A stretch of DNA of 64,000 bases from Sesamum alatum (lineage: Eukaryota; Streptophyta; Magnoliopsida; Lamiales; Pedaliaceae), in the NCBI GenBank assembly GCA_034509735.1, contig JACGWO010000004.1:26827395-26891394 (forward strand), in the 5' to 3' direction. Shown piece after piece: positions 11,455 to 22,980 of the stretch. Below the pieces are notes generated by a model that had not been told where the DNA came from, ran no database searches, and saw only the letters and a program-made list of their open reading frames with translations. Position 1 is the first letter of the stretch; every line of letters starts with the position of its first letter. A program made the translations under genes and the position numbers.

Positions 11455-13030
11455 ACAATCATCCATGGTGCTAGATCTTTTTGACAAGTAATCGGCTTTG
11501 TTGTTTTCTTGCCGAGGGATTTGAATGAGTTGGAAGGCATCAAACTTGGCATTCCATTCCTCTATCCTTTGAACGTATTGTTTCATACTTTCCTTATTGG
11601 CTTCATAGACTCCCTCCATTTGCTTAACAATGAGCTAGGAGTCGAAGTAGGCTACTACATGCCTCGCCCTAGCTTCCCAGGCCATTCTCATACCCATGGC
11701 CAAGGCCTGGTACTCGGCCTCATTGTTAGAGGCTTTGAATCCGAACTTGATTGCGAATTCCATATCTACTCCTTCGGGAGAGGTCAAGACCACCACCCAC
11801 CACTTCCCTGGGCGGTAGAGGATTTGTCCACGTGTAATTGCCAGGTCCCCTTGTCTGGGGGAGGGGATGTGCTTTCCGAGATGAAATTAGCCAGTGCCTG
11901 AGTCCTGATGGCTGTCCTAGGGAGGTACGAGATATCGTACTCACTGAGCTTGATGGCCCATTTGATTAATCGACATGATGTGTCTAGCTTCCTGGGAACC
12001 TGTTCGAGGGGGTGATTGGTACGGACCCCTATTGGATAAGACAGGAAGTAGGGGCCCAATCTTTGGGCGGTTATGACCAACGCAAAGGCTATTTTCTCTA
12101 GGAGATTATATCGTTCTTCCGCTCCGTTAAGGACTTTGCTAACGTAGTAGATGGGCGTCTGCAGCCCATTCTCCTCCTGAAGGAGGAATGAACTTACTAC
12201 CTGGGGTGTGGCCGCCAAGCAGACATATAATGTGTCTCTTGGCAAAGGTTTAACCAGCAACGGAAGGCTAGATAGGTATTGCTTAAGCTCTTTAAAAGTT
12301 TTGTGGCATTCTTTTCCCCACTCAAAGTTCTTAGCCTTCTATAATACCTTGAAAAAGGGTAGGCTTTTTTTCTATCGATTTGGCAATGAACCGGCTGAGT
12401 GCTGCTATACTCCTAGTGAGGCGTTGTACCCCATTAATGTTGGCCTCGATCCCCCTCTCAGTCACCATGAAACCTAAGAAGCGTCCCCACCCAAAAGGCG
12501 CATTTGGAGGGGTTCAATTTCAAGCAATACTACCGGAGGATGGCAAATATTTCTTCTAGATTTGAGATGTGATCGTTTGCCTTCTTGCTCTTGACAAGCA
12601 TATTGTCTACATACATCTCCATGTTCCTCCCCAACTGGGGGCAAAATATCTTGTCCACCAAGCATTGGTACGTAGCTCCCGCATTTTTTACGCCGAAGGG
12701 CATCACCACGTAGCAAAAGGTCCATGACGAAGTAATGAACCTAACCCTTTTATGGTCATCTGGGGCTAACATGATTTGATGGTATCCTTGCGAGGCATCC
12801 ATCATGCTTAAAATCTTGCATCCAGAGATGGAGTCTACCAGCTGGTCGATGCGAGGGAGTGGATAGAAATCCTTCGAGCAAGCCTTATTGAGATCCCGAC
12901 AGTCTACACACATACTCCACTTCCCACTGGGTTTGGGGACGAGCACCACGTTGGAGAGTCATTCGGGGAATTGAATCTCCTTTATGTGGTCTGCCTCCAT
13001 TAGTCTTTCTATCTCGGCCTCCATAGTTTA
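11455..13030 (-). pseudogene. Gypsy reverse transcriptase and dual RNase H remnant
   Basis: Reverse transcriptase (12949-12530) is open for 139 codons: [20 protein letters not shown], then [11 protein letters not shown], then the active-site box, which reads YVDNMLVKS instead of YVDDMLVKS, so the second catalytic Asp is Asn. A TAG follows ILR. Connection and RNase H continue at 12260-11784 (LEKIAFALVITAQRLGPYF; NHPLEQV). A second RNase H-like domain follows (LHVDKSS, then ASNNEAEYQAL, then IPRQENNKADYLSK, ending near 11455), interrupted by at least two stops. The dual RNase H marks the Tat lineage. Upstream, MEAEIERLMEADHIKEI-like sequence ends at the truncation point. Confidence 0.9.
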
Positions 13031-13039
13031 GGGCTATGG

Positions 13040-13604
13040 ATGAAAGAAAATTGGAATGCATTACGCAAAAAATGGGGAAATGATATTATTAAATCATACA
13101 CCTGATAATTCCAGAGCTTGGTTCCATTCACAAAAATAGACGAGGCCAACTGAATTTAACCACATCTCATAAATAGAAAAGCTTCATACATGATATAACT
13201 GAAATGATTTATAGTAAAATATGAAGCTTCCTTGGTTTTTATCCTCTTGAAGTACTGCACAATCCCTGCTTCACTATTATAACATTAATCTTCCAGAAAA
13301 AAGTTGAATTATTAGCAAATAATGATATAACATCTAGAAATTTATAACATTTTAAGTTAATGTCCGCAAAATTGGATTATTTGATCAAGATGTAGGAATA
13401 ACCGTGAAAAGAACTAATAGACTAAATTTAGTTATTCATGAATATAAGATTAAACATAAAGAATTATAATAATGGGTGTCTCTAGTATATAGCTGGTTGG
13501 GTTAGGTAAGTAAGCTTGAAAACTTGATATTTTCGTCAAAAATTGCAAAATACAAACATGTCAATCGGAGGTAGATATGGAATTTCATTCAATTGTTTTG
13601 CTAA
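13040..13604 (+). repeat. Promoter-like repeat, copy 1
   Basis: Matches 16685-17048 at high identity (for example AGTTAATGTCCGCAAAATTGG and GGTTGGGTTAGGTAA) and, more loosely, 19375-19870, which lies upstream of the subtilase pseudogene. The first part (13040-13386) is also in the right arm. It resumes after the MULE at 14898-14985. Non-coding; probably a remnant of duplicated subtilase 5' flanking DNA. Confidence 0.8.
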
Positions 13605-14888
13605 GGGCAAATGTCACATTTGGTCCCTTAAGTTTTCGTTAAGAATCACTTTAGTCCCTTAAGTTCATTTTTTGACATTAGCAACCCTAAACTTTGGTTT
13701 TTGTCCCAATTTGATCCCTCTGACCAATTTCCGGCGAAAATGTGGCCGAATTTTGACTTTTTGGAGGGTAAAATGTTCAGATTAAGTTTGATTTTCTCAC
13801 TTTAGTCCCTTAAGTTTGTAAAATTGTCTAAATAGTCCTTTTTTAGCTAAGAAACCATTTTTTAAAATTTTTATATGCTGAAAATGATGTAATTATATTG
13901 TGTGAATAAACATAATAATAATATATTGCGCAACTTAAAACAAAATAGTCTCTTTTTTTTCCGAAGTTACAATAAAAATTAAAATTATGAATAAATTTTA
14001 CAGAACTTATATAATCTGAAAATATAATAAAAAAATTAATTTAGTAATTTTTAATCTTAGGACTTAAAGATAAGTCCAAGAACATAAATATTAACAATGT
14101 TATGAAATATTAACAATTGGGGTTTTGAACAAGAAGTTGGTGGGATGTACTTGTATAACTAGATTATTTAGTGGATTTCATATATATATATATATATATA
14201 TAATTCAATTTAAGAGATTCTTATAGAAATTTTTCTATAAAATGTAACTATATATTTATAAAACCTCTTAAGATAAATTATATACATATGAAATCTATCA
14301 AAAAATCTAATTCAAAAGTATATTCCACCAACTTTCTATTAGAAACTCTAATCATTAATAAATATTTTTAAAGTTTAACTTTTCTAGATTTCTCTCTAAC
14401 ACTTAAGAGAAGAAAAAAATATTGATGTGGATTTTTATTATACTTTCCAATTAGATATGTTTTATAAAATTAATTCATAATTTTGATGTTTTTTAACTAC
14501 TGAAAATGAAAAAAAAAAAAAAAGACTGCTTATTTTAAATTAAGCAATATGCTATTATTATGTTCACAATAGTTCAAAATTTTGATTATTCACATAAGAT
14601 AATTACATCATATTAAACATACAAAAATAAAAAAGAGTTATTTTTCACTTAAAAAAGGACTAATTTGATATTTTTACAAACTTCGGGGACTAAAGTGAAA
14701 ATAAGACTTAGATTGACCATTTTACCCTCTAAAAAGTCAAAATTCGATCATATTTTCACCGAAAAACACTCAGAGGGACCAAATTGAGACAAAAACTAAA
14801 GTTTAAGGATGCTAAAGTCAAGAAATGAACTTGAGGGACTAAAGTGATTCTAAACGAAAACTTAAGGGACCAAATGTAGCATTTACCC
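13605..14888. mobile_element. Mutator-like long-TIR element with intact empty-site evidence
   Basis: Starts GGGCAAATGTCACATTTGGTC and ends GACCAAATGTAGCATTTACCC (inverted). The arms are complementary for about 300 bp or more, with repeated TTTAGTCCCTTAAG blocks. The 9-bp target duplication TTTTGCTAA is at 13596-13604 and 14889-14897. The duplicated copy of the host sequence at 17040-17048 has a single TTTTGCTAA with no insertion. The middle is AT-rich with a TA microsatellite (14171-14201) and no transposase gene. Confidence 0.92.
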
Positions 14889-14897
14889 TTTTGCTAA

Positions 14898-15044
14898 TAT
14901 CACATACTTCCTGAATTTTCAGTGACGGAGGGATCTATTTTTTGGACGTGAACAATCATTAGGGCTACTAATTGTAATTTCTCAAACCAAATAGGGTCTA
15001 CGTGTAATTACGTCAAATTACCTTAGGAGAGGGTGGTGTAAATA
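14898..15044 (+). repeat. End of promoter-like copy 1 and short spacer
   Basis: 14898-14985 continues the copy interrupted by the MULE and matches 17049-17133 (TGACGGAGGGATCTATT, GGACGTGAACAATCAT). After GGGCTACTAATTGTAAT the two copies diverge. 15036-15044 is the target duplication of the next element. Confidence 0.75.
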
Positions 15045-16285
15045 GGAAAAATGGTATTTTGGTCCATTTTCTTAAACGTGATGACAATTTGCTCCATGTC
15101 CACTTCAAAATAGTGAATTAGGCCAGTAATTTTTAAAAAATGACAGCTTAAGAACAAAAAGCCCCAATTTTACCGAAATTGCGCACATGATACGTACGTG
15201 ACCACCAATTTTTGGGAATTTCTCCAAAAACTGGCAAATTGGCTTACATGAAAGGTTTTTTTTGTTTTTTTTCGTCGGTGCTTATGTGGCAAGGGTGATG
15301 TGTTTTAAGAAACCACGTCACCCCTACCAGCTCACATTTTTAACCATGTGATTAACCATTTTGTGCTAACTCATGGAATTTCTCCAAGAACACGTCGACT
15401 TTAAAGAGGGAGGAATCACACATTGGCTCTGATCAAAAGTTGATGAAAATCCAAACTTATAGGATAAATGGACTCGCCTGGAGACGAGGAATCTAATGGT
15501 GGTGGTGGTAGAGGGTGGGCAGTTCGGATGCCGGTGATTCAGGGAGAGAGAAAACGGTGATGAAAATTTGTGATCTTTGGAAAATGTTGATGAAAATGAG
15601 AAATAATTGACGGGAAAGACTCGTCGGAGGATGGGGAACTGAATGGCGGAGGCGCATTGTGACGGGCCCAGAAAAAGGAAAGAAAAGTGGCGGATTAGGA
15701 AGTTTACGGACAAATGACATGAGGCGATGGAAATGAATGAGAGATAGTGCAATAGACTCGCCTGAGCACAGGGAGTCTAAAGGTGGTGGTGGTGGCCGGT
15801 GGTCGTACGGACGATTTCGAAAAAGGATGTGAGAGAAAGTAGATCACAAGAGGCACAATGGTTGTCGACGGTGAGTGTGGGCGCGTTCGTGCTCAATTTG
15901 AGACACGCACAACGGTGCTATGCAAATCCGGGGGAGGCGAGGCCTGCGTTGGTGGCCAGATATGCGTCGAAAAAAAACTCCTGCGGCCGGTCGACTGCGA
16001 CGCATGAGTTGGCAAGGTTGACATGGATTTTTTAAACACGTCGCCTTGCCATGAAAGCATAGGCTGGAAAAATGGTTCCATATAAGCCAAGTCGCCGGAA
16101 TATTGAGAAATTCTCAAAATAAGGGTGTCACGTGCGCGTAATGTGCGTGATTCCAGTAAAATTAGGGCTTTTGTCCTTAAATTGCCATTTATTAAAATTT
16201 ATTGTCATAATTCACTATTTTGAAATGGATCTGCACCAAATATGTCACCGCCCTTAAGAAACTGGACAAAATTTGCAATTTTTCC
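15045..16285. mobile_element. Second Mutator-like long-TIR element
   Basis: Ends GGAAAAATGGTATTTTGGTCC and, inverted from the right, GGAAAAATTGCAAATTTTGTCC. The arms pair for about 230 bp: TTTCAAAATAGTGAATTA occurs in both, as does TTACGCGCACGTG against ACGTACGTGACC. Flanks carry GTGTAAATA (15036-15044) and GTGTAAATG (16286-16294), a 9-bp duplication with one change. The interior (about 15290-16060) is more GC-rich than the arms; a 128-codon minus-strand frame (15752-15366) and a 78-codon plus-strand frame (15799-16035) look coding-like in composition but match nothing I know, so this may be captured gene sequence. Confidence 0.85.
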
Positions 16286-16294
16286 GTGTAAATG

Positions 16295-17133
16295 TTATCC
16301 CATTAAAAAAGTATAAAAATGTTTGAGTTAAAAAATTTTGAATCATAATTATACTTCTAGAAAACTTATGTAATCTATTCGTGTATTCTATGAAAAAAAA
16401 AATAATCCTATAGAGCATCAATGAAAAATATATTAATGCAAATAACTATAAGTAGTAGCAACAATAATAAAATTTATTTTGATCCATTCTTATTTTTAAT
16501 CTCAATAAATTGATTAACTAATAATATCTACCGATAAGAAGAGTGAACTTCGATTAAAAAAAAAAGCAAAAAGAACTGAAATTTGCATAATATTGTAATA
16601 ATTTATCCATATGTACCTAAATGGTAAAAATGGCACCATGCATGTGAGGACGAACACGTACATTCACATCTAGAAACTGCACAATCCCTGCTGAAGTACT
16701 GCAGAATCCCTGCTTCACTATTATAACATTAATCTTCCAGAAAAAGTTGAATTATTAGCAAATAATGATATAACATCTAGAAATTTATAACATTTTAAGT
16801 TAATGTCCGCAAAATTGGATTATTTGATCAAGATGTAGGAATAACCGTGAAAAGAACTAATAGACTAAATTTAGTTATTCATGAATATAAGATTAAACAT
16901 AAAGAATTATTATATAATGGGTATCTCTAGTATATAGCTGGTTGGGTTAGGTAAATAAGCTTGAAAACTTGATATTTTTGTCAAAATTGCAAAATACAAA
17001 CATGTAAATCGGAGGTAGATATATAATTTCATTCAATTGTTTTGCTAATATCACATATTTCCTGAACTTTTAGTGACGGAGGGATCTATTTGTTGGACGT
17101 GAACAATCATCAGGGCTACTAATTGTAATATCC
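16295..17133 (+). repeat. Promoter-like repeat, copy 2 (holds the empty site)
   Basis: 16320-16660 resembles 20280-20560 (ATAACTATAAGTAGTAGCAA, ATGGTAAAAATGGCACCA) and, in reverse, 44952-45060 and 49636-49720. 16685-17133 is the direct duplicate of copy 1 without the MULE. The block GAAGTACTGCA-AATCCCTGCT is partly doubled at 16675-16720. Non-coding. Confidence 0.8.
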
Positions 17134-17765
17134 ATACTGATACTATGGATATGTATAATTAGATTAAATTTTACAAAAATTAGTTAATAAAAGATTAGTT
17201 TAAACTCATTACACATCAATAAATTTAAGAAAAAGAATTCAGGACATGATAGTAAAATAAAAATATAACATTTCATAAAAATAATATAACAAACACAAAA
17301 TAAAATTAAAAAAAAATAACAAATAAACATTAAAAGAAAATGATACTAATAAAACATGATCAATTTTACTAAATTGAAATTTTTTATAAAACATCCAAAA
17401 ATAAGGGACTTCGTTAATTTTATTTTAATATTGGATCTTTTATATATTATATCTTACTTTTGCCTTTATTTGTTCCAATACAAAATCATCAAACATAATA
17501 ATTATTAAATAAGAAATTCAAAAATTCAATTTTAAGGAATAAATCTTTTATTCAATATTAGCAGTTAAATTTAGAAGTGAGTTACAAATAACAAATTAAA
17601 TTATCTCCTGAAATAATTATTCTCAATATTTTTGAAAATATAATTATATATATACTAATGATTCAATAATACAAAAATAAATGAAATTATGATTTTAATA
17701 TCTTTTGTAACCAACAAAATATATATTCACCTCTAAAAATATATTTCTATACGTACATCGCACGT
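17134..17765 (-). other. AT-rich repeat island with GCACGTG head
   Basis: No gene. Read in reverse it starts at ATCACGTGCGATGTACGTAT (about 17750) and continues TATTTTTAGAGGTGAATATAT, which resembles the island that starts at about 23055 in direct orientation. Probably one copy of a dispersed AT-rich repeat. Confidence 0.5.
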
Positions 17766-17774
17766 GATACTTCC

Positions 17775-17957
17775 GGGAAATTTAAATAAAAAATACCAAA
17801 AAAAAAATTAACAAAATGGGGTATTTCTACCCCGTTTAATAATATAGGCGAAGCCGGGGTTACAGACCCCGGCTTCCGTGAAGGCTGACAATTTTGTTAG
17901 CAAAATTGTGAAGTCGAACTCCTTGAGTTCGACTTTTACTTTTTTCTTTTTTTTAAA

Positions 17958-18013
<56 letters not shown>

Positions 18014-19025
18014 TACTACTACTACTACTTCTACGTATAATTTATATTTAAATGTACAACCAAAAATATATATAACACAGAAAAATATAATTACATCAAA
18101 AATATTATATTTAAATCAAAAAATAAAATTTAAAAAATTAATTATAATAATTACAATTCTTAAAAATGACCGCCCATCCCACAACCGACTTGATGATGTT
18201 GCAGAACTAGACTCTCCATAATCACGACATGCACCAAATGCTGGAAATGGAATTGGTGAGGTGTTATATTCTGCTGCATATGTTTGACTCACAATTTTTT
18301 TATGTTTTAATTTTGTTCCAAGTAAATTAGTGTATTATTTTTATTAGTTTTTAGTTAATTATTAATTAAAATTTTAAGTAATAATTAATATTTATTTAAT
18401 ATATAATTAATAGTAATATTAATCAATTAATATTTTAACATTTTAAATTAAAAATTTTATATTAAAATTTAATAATATATTAATAATTTTTATTAAATAA
18501 ATATAATTAAGAATTTATTAATTAATAGATATATTTATTAATAAATATGACCAGTAATATTATATTTTGTTTAAAAAAATATGAAGTATTATAAAAATAG
18601 TGATAATTATAAATTATAATAATGGTCACCAGTCTCATACGTATGTCATTGGCATTGGTATCGATGTTTTTTTCTTTTCTCAACCATCGGTTCTATTGGG
18701 GCAAGTTCATTTACTTGGGCCAAAAATTAAAAAAAAAAAAATGTGAGTTAACATATGCACCAGAAGATATAACATCTCACCAATTTCGTTTCCAGCATTT
18801 GGTGCATATCGTGATTATGAAGAGTCTAGTTCTGCAACATCATCAAGTCGGTTGTGGGAAGGGCGGTCATTTTTAAGAATTGTAATTATTATAATTAATT
18901 TTTTAAATTTTATTTTTTGATTTAAATATAATTTTTTTTATATAATTCTATTTTTTTGTGTTATATATATTTTTGATTGTACATTTAAATATAAATTACA
19001 CGTAGTAGTAGTAGTAGTAGTAGTA

Positions 19026-19063
<38 letters not shown>

Positions 19064-19232
19064 TACAAAAAAAAAAGGAAAAAGTAGAAGTCGAACTCAA
19101 ATTTTGCTGACAAAATTGTCAGCCTTCACGGAAGTCGGGATCTGTAGCCCGGGTTTCACCTATATTATTAAACAGGGTAGAAATCCCCTATTTTATTAAA
19201 AAAAAATTTGGCATTTTTTATTTAAATTCCCC
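17775..19232. mobile_element. Foldback element with inverted trinucleotide microsatellites
   Basis: Ends GGGAAATTTAAATAAAAAATAC and, inverted, GGGGAATTTAAATAAAAAATGC, flanked by an exact 9-bp duplication GATACTTCC (17766-17774 and 19233-19241), so probably Mutator-like. Each arm is about 500 bp and carries in mirror order: a GGGGT/ACCCC-rich tip, CCGGCTTCCGTGAAGGCTGAC, a CGAACTC block, a long (ATT)n-(ACT)n microsatellite (17959-18029 left; 19003-19063 right as (TAG)n-(TAA)n), and a roughly 130-bp coding-like segment. Read outward-in on either arm that segment ends ESSSATSSSRLW-x-GRSFLRI. The centre (18290-18620) is AT-rich. No transposase. Confidence 0.88.
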
Positions 19233-19241
19233 GATACTTCC

Positions 19242-20690
19242 TTTTCGAACAATAAAAGTATGAAAGAAATAGCGACATTTATAATTTTATCTAGAGTGCA
19301 GATATAGCATGATTTCCCTATTTTCAAACCAAAAAAATGGTTATTTTAGGCCGGTAGTACTTTGGCTATGGTATTACAACAGATGAAAGAAAAAATTAAA
19401 TGGGGACAAGATATTAAATCCTACATCTCAGAAATAGAAAAGCTTTATACCTGATAGAACTCAAATAATTTATAGTAAAATATGAAGGTTTTTTATCCTG
19501 TTGAAGTACGGAACAATTCCTGCTTCACAAGCAAGACTGGCCATATATATAATCAGTTGGTCCATTTAGCTTCTCTCTCTATATATAACATTAATCTTCC
19601 AGGAAAAAATTCAATTATTTGCAAATAATAATATAACATCTAGAAATTTATAACATTTTCAGTTAAGATCCATAAGTTGGATTATTGGATCAACATGTAG
19701 TAATAACAATTAAAAGAGGTAATAATAGAGAGTAAATTTAATTATTCATAAATTCAAGATTAAAAATTAAAGGATTCTAACAATGGGTATCTATATATAG
19801 GTAGTTAGCTTAGGTAATAAGTAATCTTGAAACTTAATATTATCGTAAAAAATTGCAAAACATAATAACATTGTTTTATAACAATTATTATTAAAAATTG
19901 ATAGAGCCCTATGATATGATGCTAATCAATTATGTCCTGATCATTTTTACTATGTAACAAATTATAGTGAAGGTCATCATATGTGTATAAACATTTGTAC
20001 GAAACTTTGACACTTTTATGATATAAAATAACATAAAAGACTTAAATATGTAATGAACATTTATTTTTTTTCTATAGGAAACATACCCTACGAAAAAAAA
20101 AGGCCTTTTAGCAACGCAGCTTCTTGTTGCATAAAGAGGAGTTGAATTTGCATCAATTTGTTAGCTGTTGATTTTGTGGAACGACCTAGCTAGAATGCAA
20201 GATCGAATAAAATCTGAAATTGGTTGGAATAATTTAGAGCAGTAACTACTAATAATTTTGCTACATTTCTATATTTTATTAGTGAGAAACAATAGTAAAT
20301 AACTATAAGTAGCAGCAATAATAGTAAAATTTGTTGTGATTCATTCATGTTTTTAGTCACAATGGTTTGGTTAACAATATCTAATTAAAGGAGAGTGAAG
20401 AAAACCAGGCCTACTATATAATTATAGCTAGTCTAAATTAAATTAGAAATCATCTTGGCCTATAGCTACCTGCACATGCAATCTGCATAATATTATAATT
20501 ATTTATCCAATATGGTAAGTAAATGGTAAAAATGGCACCAGATGAACTAGGTGGTAAAATTGATTAACAATCTAATTAAAGTTAGAGTGAAGAAAAACTA
20601 TATAATTATAAATAACAACCTACCCCACCTGCAGATCATGGAATCTCTATAATATTATAATTTATCCAATAATTGTACGTAATTGATTGC
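19242..20690 (+). repeat. Subtilase 5' flank, promoter-like repeat copy 3
   Basis: 19375-19870 is a diverged version of copies 1 and 2 (GAAATTTATAACATTTT-AGTTAA). 19890-20370 is the diverged reverse counterpart of 44952-45560 (TTTTGTGGAACGACCTA, GATCGAATAAAATCTGAAATTGGTTGGA). Non-coding. This is the natural upstream DNA of the subtilase pseudogene, so it is the likely source of the family. Confidence 0.7.
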
Positions 20691-20697
20691 TATAAAT
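20691..20697 (+). promoter_or_regulatory. TATA box of the subtilase pseudogene
   Basis: TATAAAT within GATTGCTATAAATTTGAGAG, about 96 bp upstream of the expected start codon position (20787), a normal distance for a plant core promoter. Confidence 0.55.
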
Positions 20698-20786
20698 TTG
20701 AGAGCTAGCTCTATTAATTAGTTGCCATTCACTTCATAGAGAGTCAGTTAGTTGTCTTCAATCTGTAGCATTCCAGAAAATTGAAC

Positions 20787-22980
20787 GTGGCCAGGCTTTG
20801 TTTTCAATTCTTTGCTTTGTTCCTCACCATCACTGCCAATTCACAATAGCACTCTCCCAAATTGAAACTTACATAGTCCATATGGACCCCGAAGCCTTGC
20901 CCAAGCCATTCTCTTCCCCTCAGACCTATTTTTCTTCCCTACTCATGTCCGTATCTGACGTTGCAAATGCCAAAACTTCCGAGCCAATTTATACTTTCAC
21001 TAATGCTATTCATGGCTTTAGCGCTAGGTTATCCCCCAGTGAGCTCGAACGCATGAAAAAGGCCCCTGGCTACTTGTCCGCAGTAAAAGACTCACAGCAC
21101 CACCTCCTAACAACTCATTCCTCAAGCTTTCTCGGCCTAAGCTCGATGTCCGGAGCATGGCCAGCGTCTGATTTTGGATGTGACGTTATAATAGGGGTTG
21201 TGGACTCCGGAATTTGGCCAGAAAGCAAGAGTTTCAGTGATGACGGAATGACTGAAATTCCAAGAAGATGGAAGGGCGGTTGTTATGGTGGCACCAATTT
21301 CAACGCATCATTGTGCAACAAGAAGCTTGTTGGAGTTCGTTTCTTCAACAAGGGTCTCAAGGCAGCAAGCCCCAAATCCAATGTTAAATTTATGGATTCT
21401 GCGAGAGATATTCTTGGACATGGTACACATGTTTCCTCAACTGCAGCAGGCAATTTTGTCCTTGATATCTCGTATTTCGGCTATGCTTCGGGGACTGCCA
21501 AAGGAATGGCCCCTCGCTCTCGACTAGCCATCTACAAGGTTGTTTTTTCAAAGGAAGAGGGAATCTACTCTTCGGATTTGATAGCGGCTATCGATACTGC
21601 AATATCGGATGGAGTTGACATCCTATCGTTGTCAATTGCTTCTTCTGGTCTTTTATATGAAGATCCTATTTCAATTGCCAGTTTTGCTGCGACGAGTAAG
21701 GGTGTTTTAGTTTCGCAAGCCGTTGGAAACAGTGGCCCCTCTCTCAACACCATCTCCAGTGGAGCTCCATGGGTCCTCCTTGTGGGAGCTGGCACAATCG
21801 ATCGAGAGTTCACAGGAACCATTAAGCTCGGTAATGGAGTATTCATCACTGGTTCCTCTTTCTACACTCTAAATCCAATTCCACCCCATCTTCCAATTGT
21901 GTATACACATGCATGCGGAAGTCAGGAGCAACATAAAGCTGTCGGAAAGATTGTTTTATGTCAAGTTGTTCCCGATCAGCTTGAGGATTTTGCTTTGGTT
22001 CTGGCTGAAGCTTTTGAAGGCACAGGAGTGGCAGGAGCGGTAATCATACTGAACCAATCAGATTTACCTAATGATGAGATTGGATTGCCAGCAATTTTCG
22101 TGAGAAGTGCGAATGGAAAAGTTATTCTAGATTACATTAATAGCACTCAAGAGCCAACAACAACCCTTATGTTCCAAGAAACCTATCATGGTCGAAAATC
22201 AGCTCCGAAATTAGCTCTTTACAGCTCAAGAGGACCATCTCAATCCTACCCTTTAATCTTGAAGCCAGATGTGATCGCTCCAGGTGATTCTATCCTAGCT
22301 TCCTGGCAAGAAGAAACTCCTGTCAGCCCAATCATTACAGGGAATAAAATCAGTAGCTTTAGTGTGGAAAGTGGAACATCAATGGCGGCCCCCCATGCTG
22401 CTGGAGTGGCAGCTCTATTGAAAGGGGCACATCCAGAATGGAGCCCTGCCGCCATCCGATCAGCAATGATGACAACGGCTGACGTGCTAGATAACGTGTT
22501 TAATCCTATTCAAGAATGGGGATACAATCAAGCAGCCACACCTCTTGGGATGGGAGCCGGCCACATCAATCCGAACAAGGCACTAGATCCAGGCCTCATA
22601 TATGATGTGGACAGAGACGATTACGTGAATTTTCTCTGTGATTTGAATCTCACTGAGAAACATATTCGTGCAATCGTAAGGTCGCCTTACCGTTGCTCAA
22701 ATCCGTCAAGCGACCTAAATTATCCATCCATTATCGCATACTTCAATGGAAATGGAACAAAGACTGTCCAATTCCACCGACATTGACTAATGTGGGGAGC
22801 GGAAAAGCGAGCTATATGGTGCCTCAGAGATTAGTTTTCAGACACAAGCGCCAGAGAAAGAGTTATAAGCTGAAAATTGAAGGCCCATGCTTGAGACAGG
22901 GTACTGTTGTTCATGGTTCCATTACTTGGGTGGAAGTTGGAGGGGACCATGTTGTTAGAAGTCCGATTGTTGTTGTTTGA
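20787..22980 (+). pseudogene. Subtilisin-like serine protease (SBT1-type), broken at both ends
   Basis: A secreted plant subtilase, intronless as usual. The main open frame (20798-22786) contains the I9 propeptide (about residues 23-107, TYIVHMD to LLTTHSSSFLG) and the S8 domain with all four catalytic positions present: Asp136 (GVVDSG), His208 (GHGTHVSSTAAGN), Asn311 (AVGNSGP) and Ser528 (SGTSMAAPH). A PA-type insert lies at about 360-460. The start is damaged: the expected ATG reads GTG at 20787 in a good context (AACGTGGCC), and the frame that follows encodes a signal-peptide-like VARLCFQFFALFLTITANSQ before a stop. The protease frame is shifted relative to it and has no ATG before residue 29. 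Near 22780 a one-base loss shifts frame; the Fn3-like tail continues at 22783-22980 (TLTNVGSGKASY, then VPQRLVF) but lacks about 14 residues between these strings. Family members are about 740-770 residues. Confidence 0.9.

Larger units (their letters stand above)
6497..13039 (-). mobile_element. 5'-truncated Ty3/gypsy element, Tat-like lineage (left-arm copy)
   Basis: Minus-strand LTR retrotransposon. From its 5' side it holds reverse transcriptase, RNase H, a second RNase H-like domain, integrase, a long 3' region and one LTR. Gag, protease, the primer site and the 5' LTR are missing: coding sequence stops at about 13030 and directly joins promoter-like repeat DNA. The extra RNase H after the usual one, together with a long non-coding 3' region, is characteristic of the Tat group. 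The pol frame is broken by several stops and shifts, and two catalytic residues are altered. A solo LTR of another family is nested in the 3' region. Confidence 0.85.
3865..13386 (+). repeat. Left arm of a ~9.52-kb inverted duplication
   Basis: This block is the near-exact reverse complement of 35428-44951. Paired landmarks add to a nearly constant 48813-48816 along the whole length: 3865/44951, 4795/44018, 6497/42317, 6850/41964 and 13386/35428. Only scattered substitutions and 1-bp indels were noticed. The outer limit falls in GCAAAAAATATGGTGC with unrelated sequence on either side. The inner limit is simply where the right copy meets the assembly gap, so the true homology may extend further. 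Confidence 0.95.

Noticed and set aside
20798..20878. Start of the subtilase at 20798
   Set aside because: The codon there is TTG; the upstream GTG at 20787 with a signal-peptide frame is the better ancestral start, so the N-terminus is broken rather than unusual.
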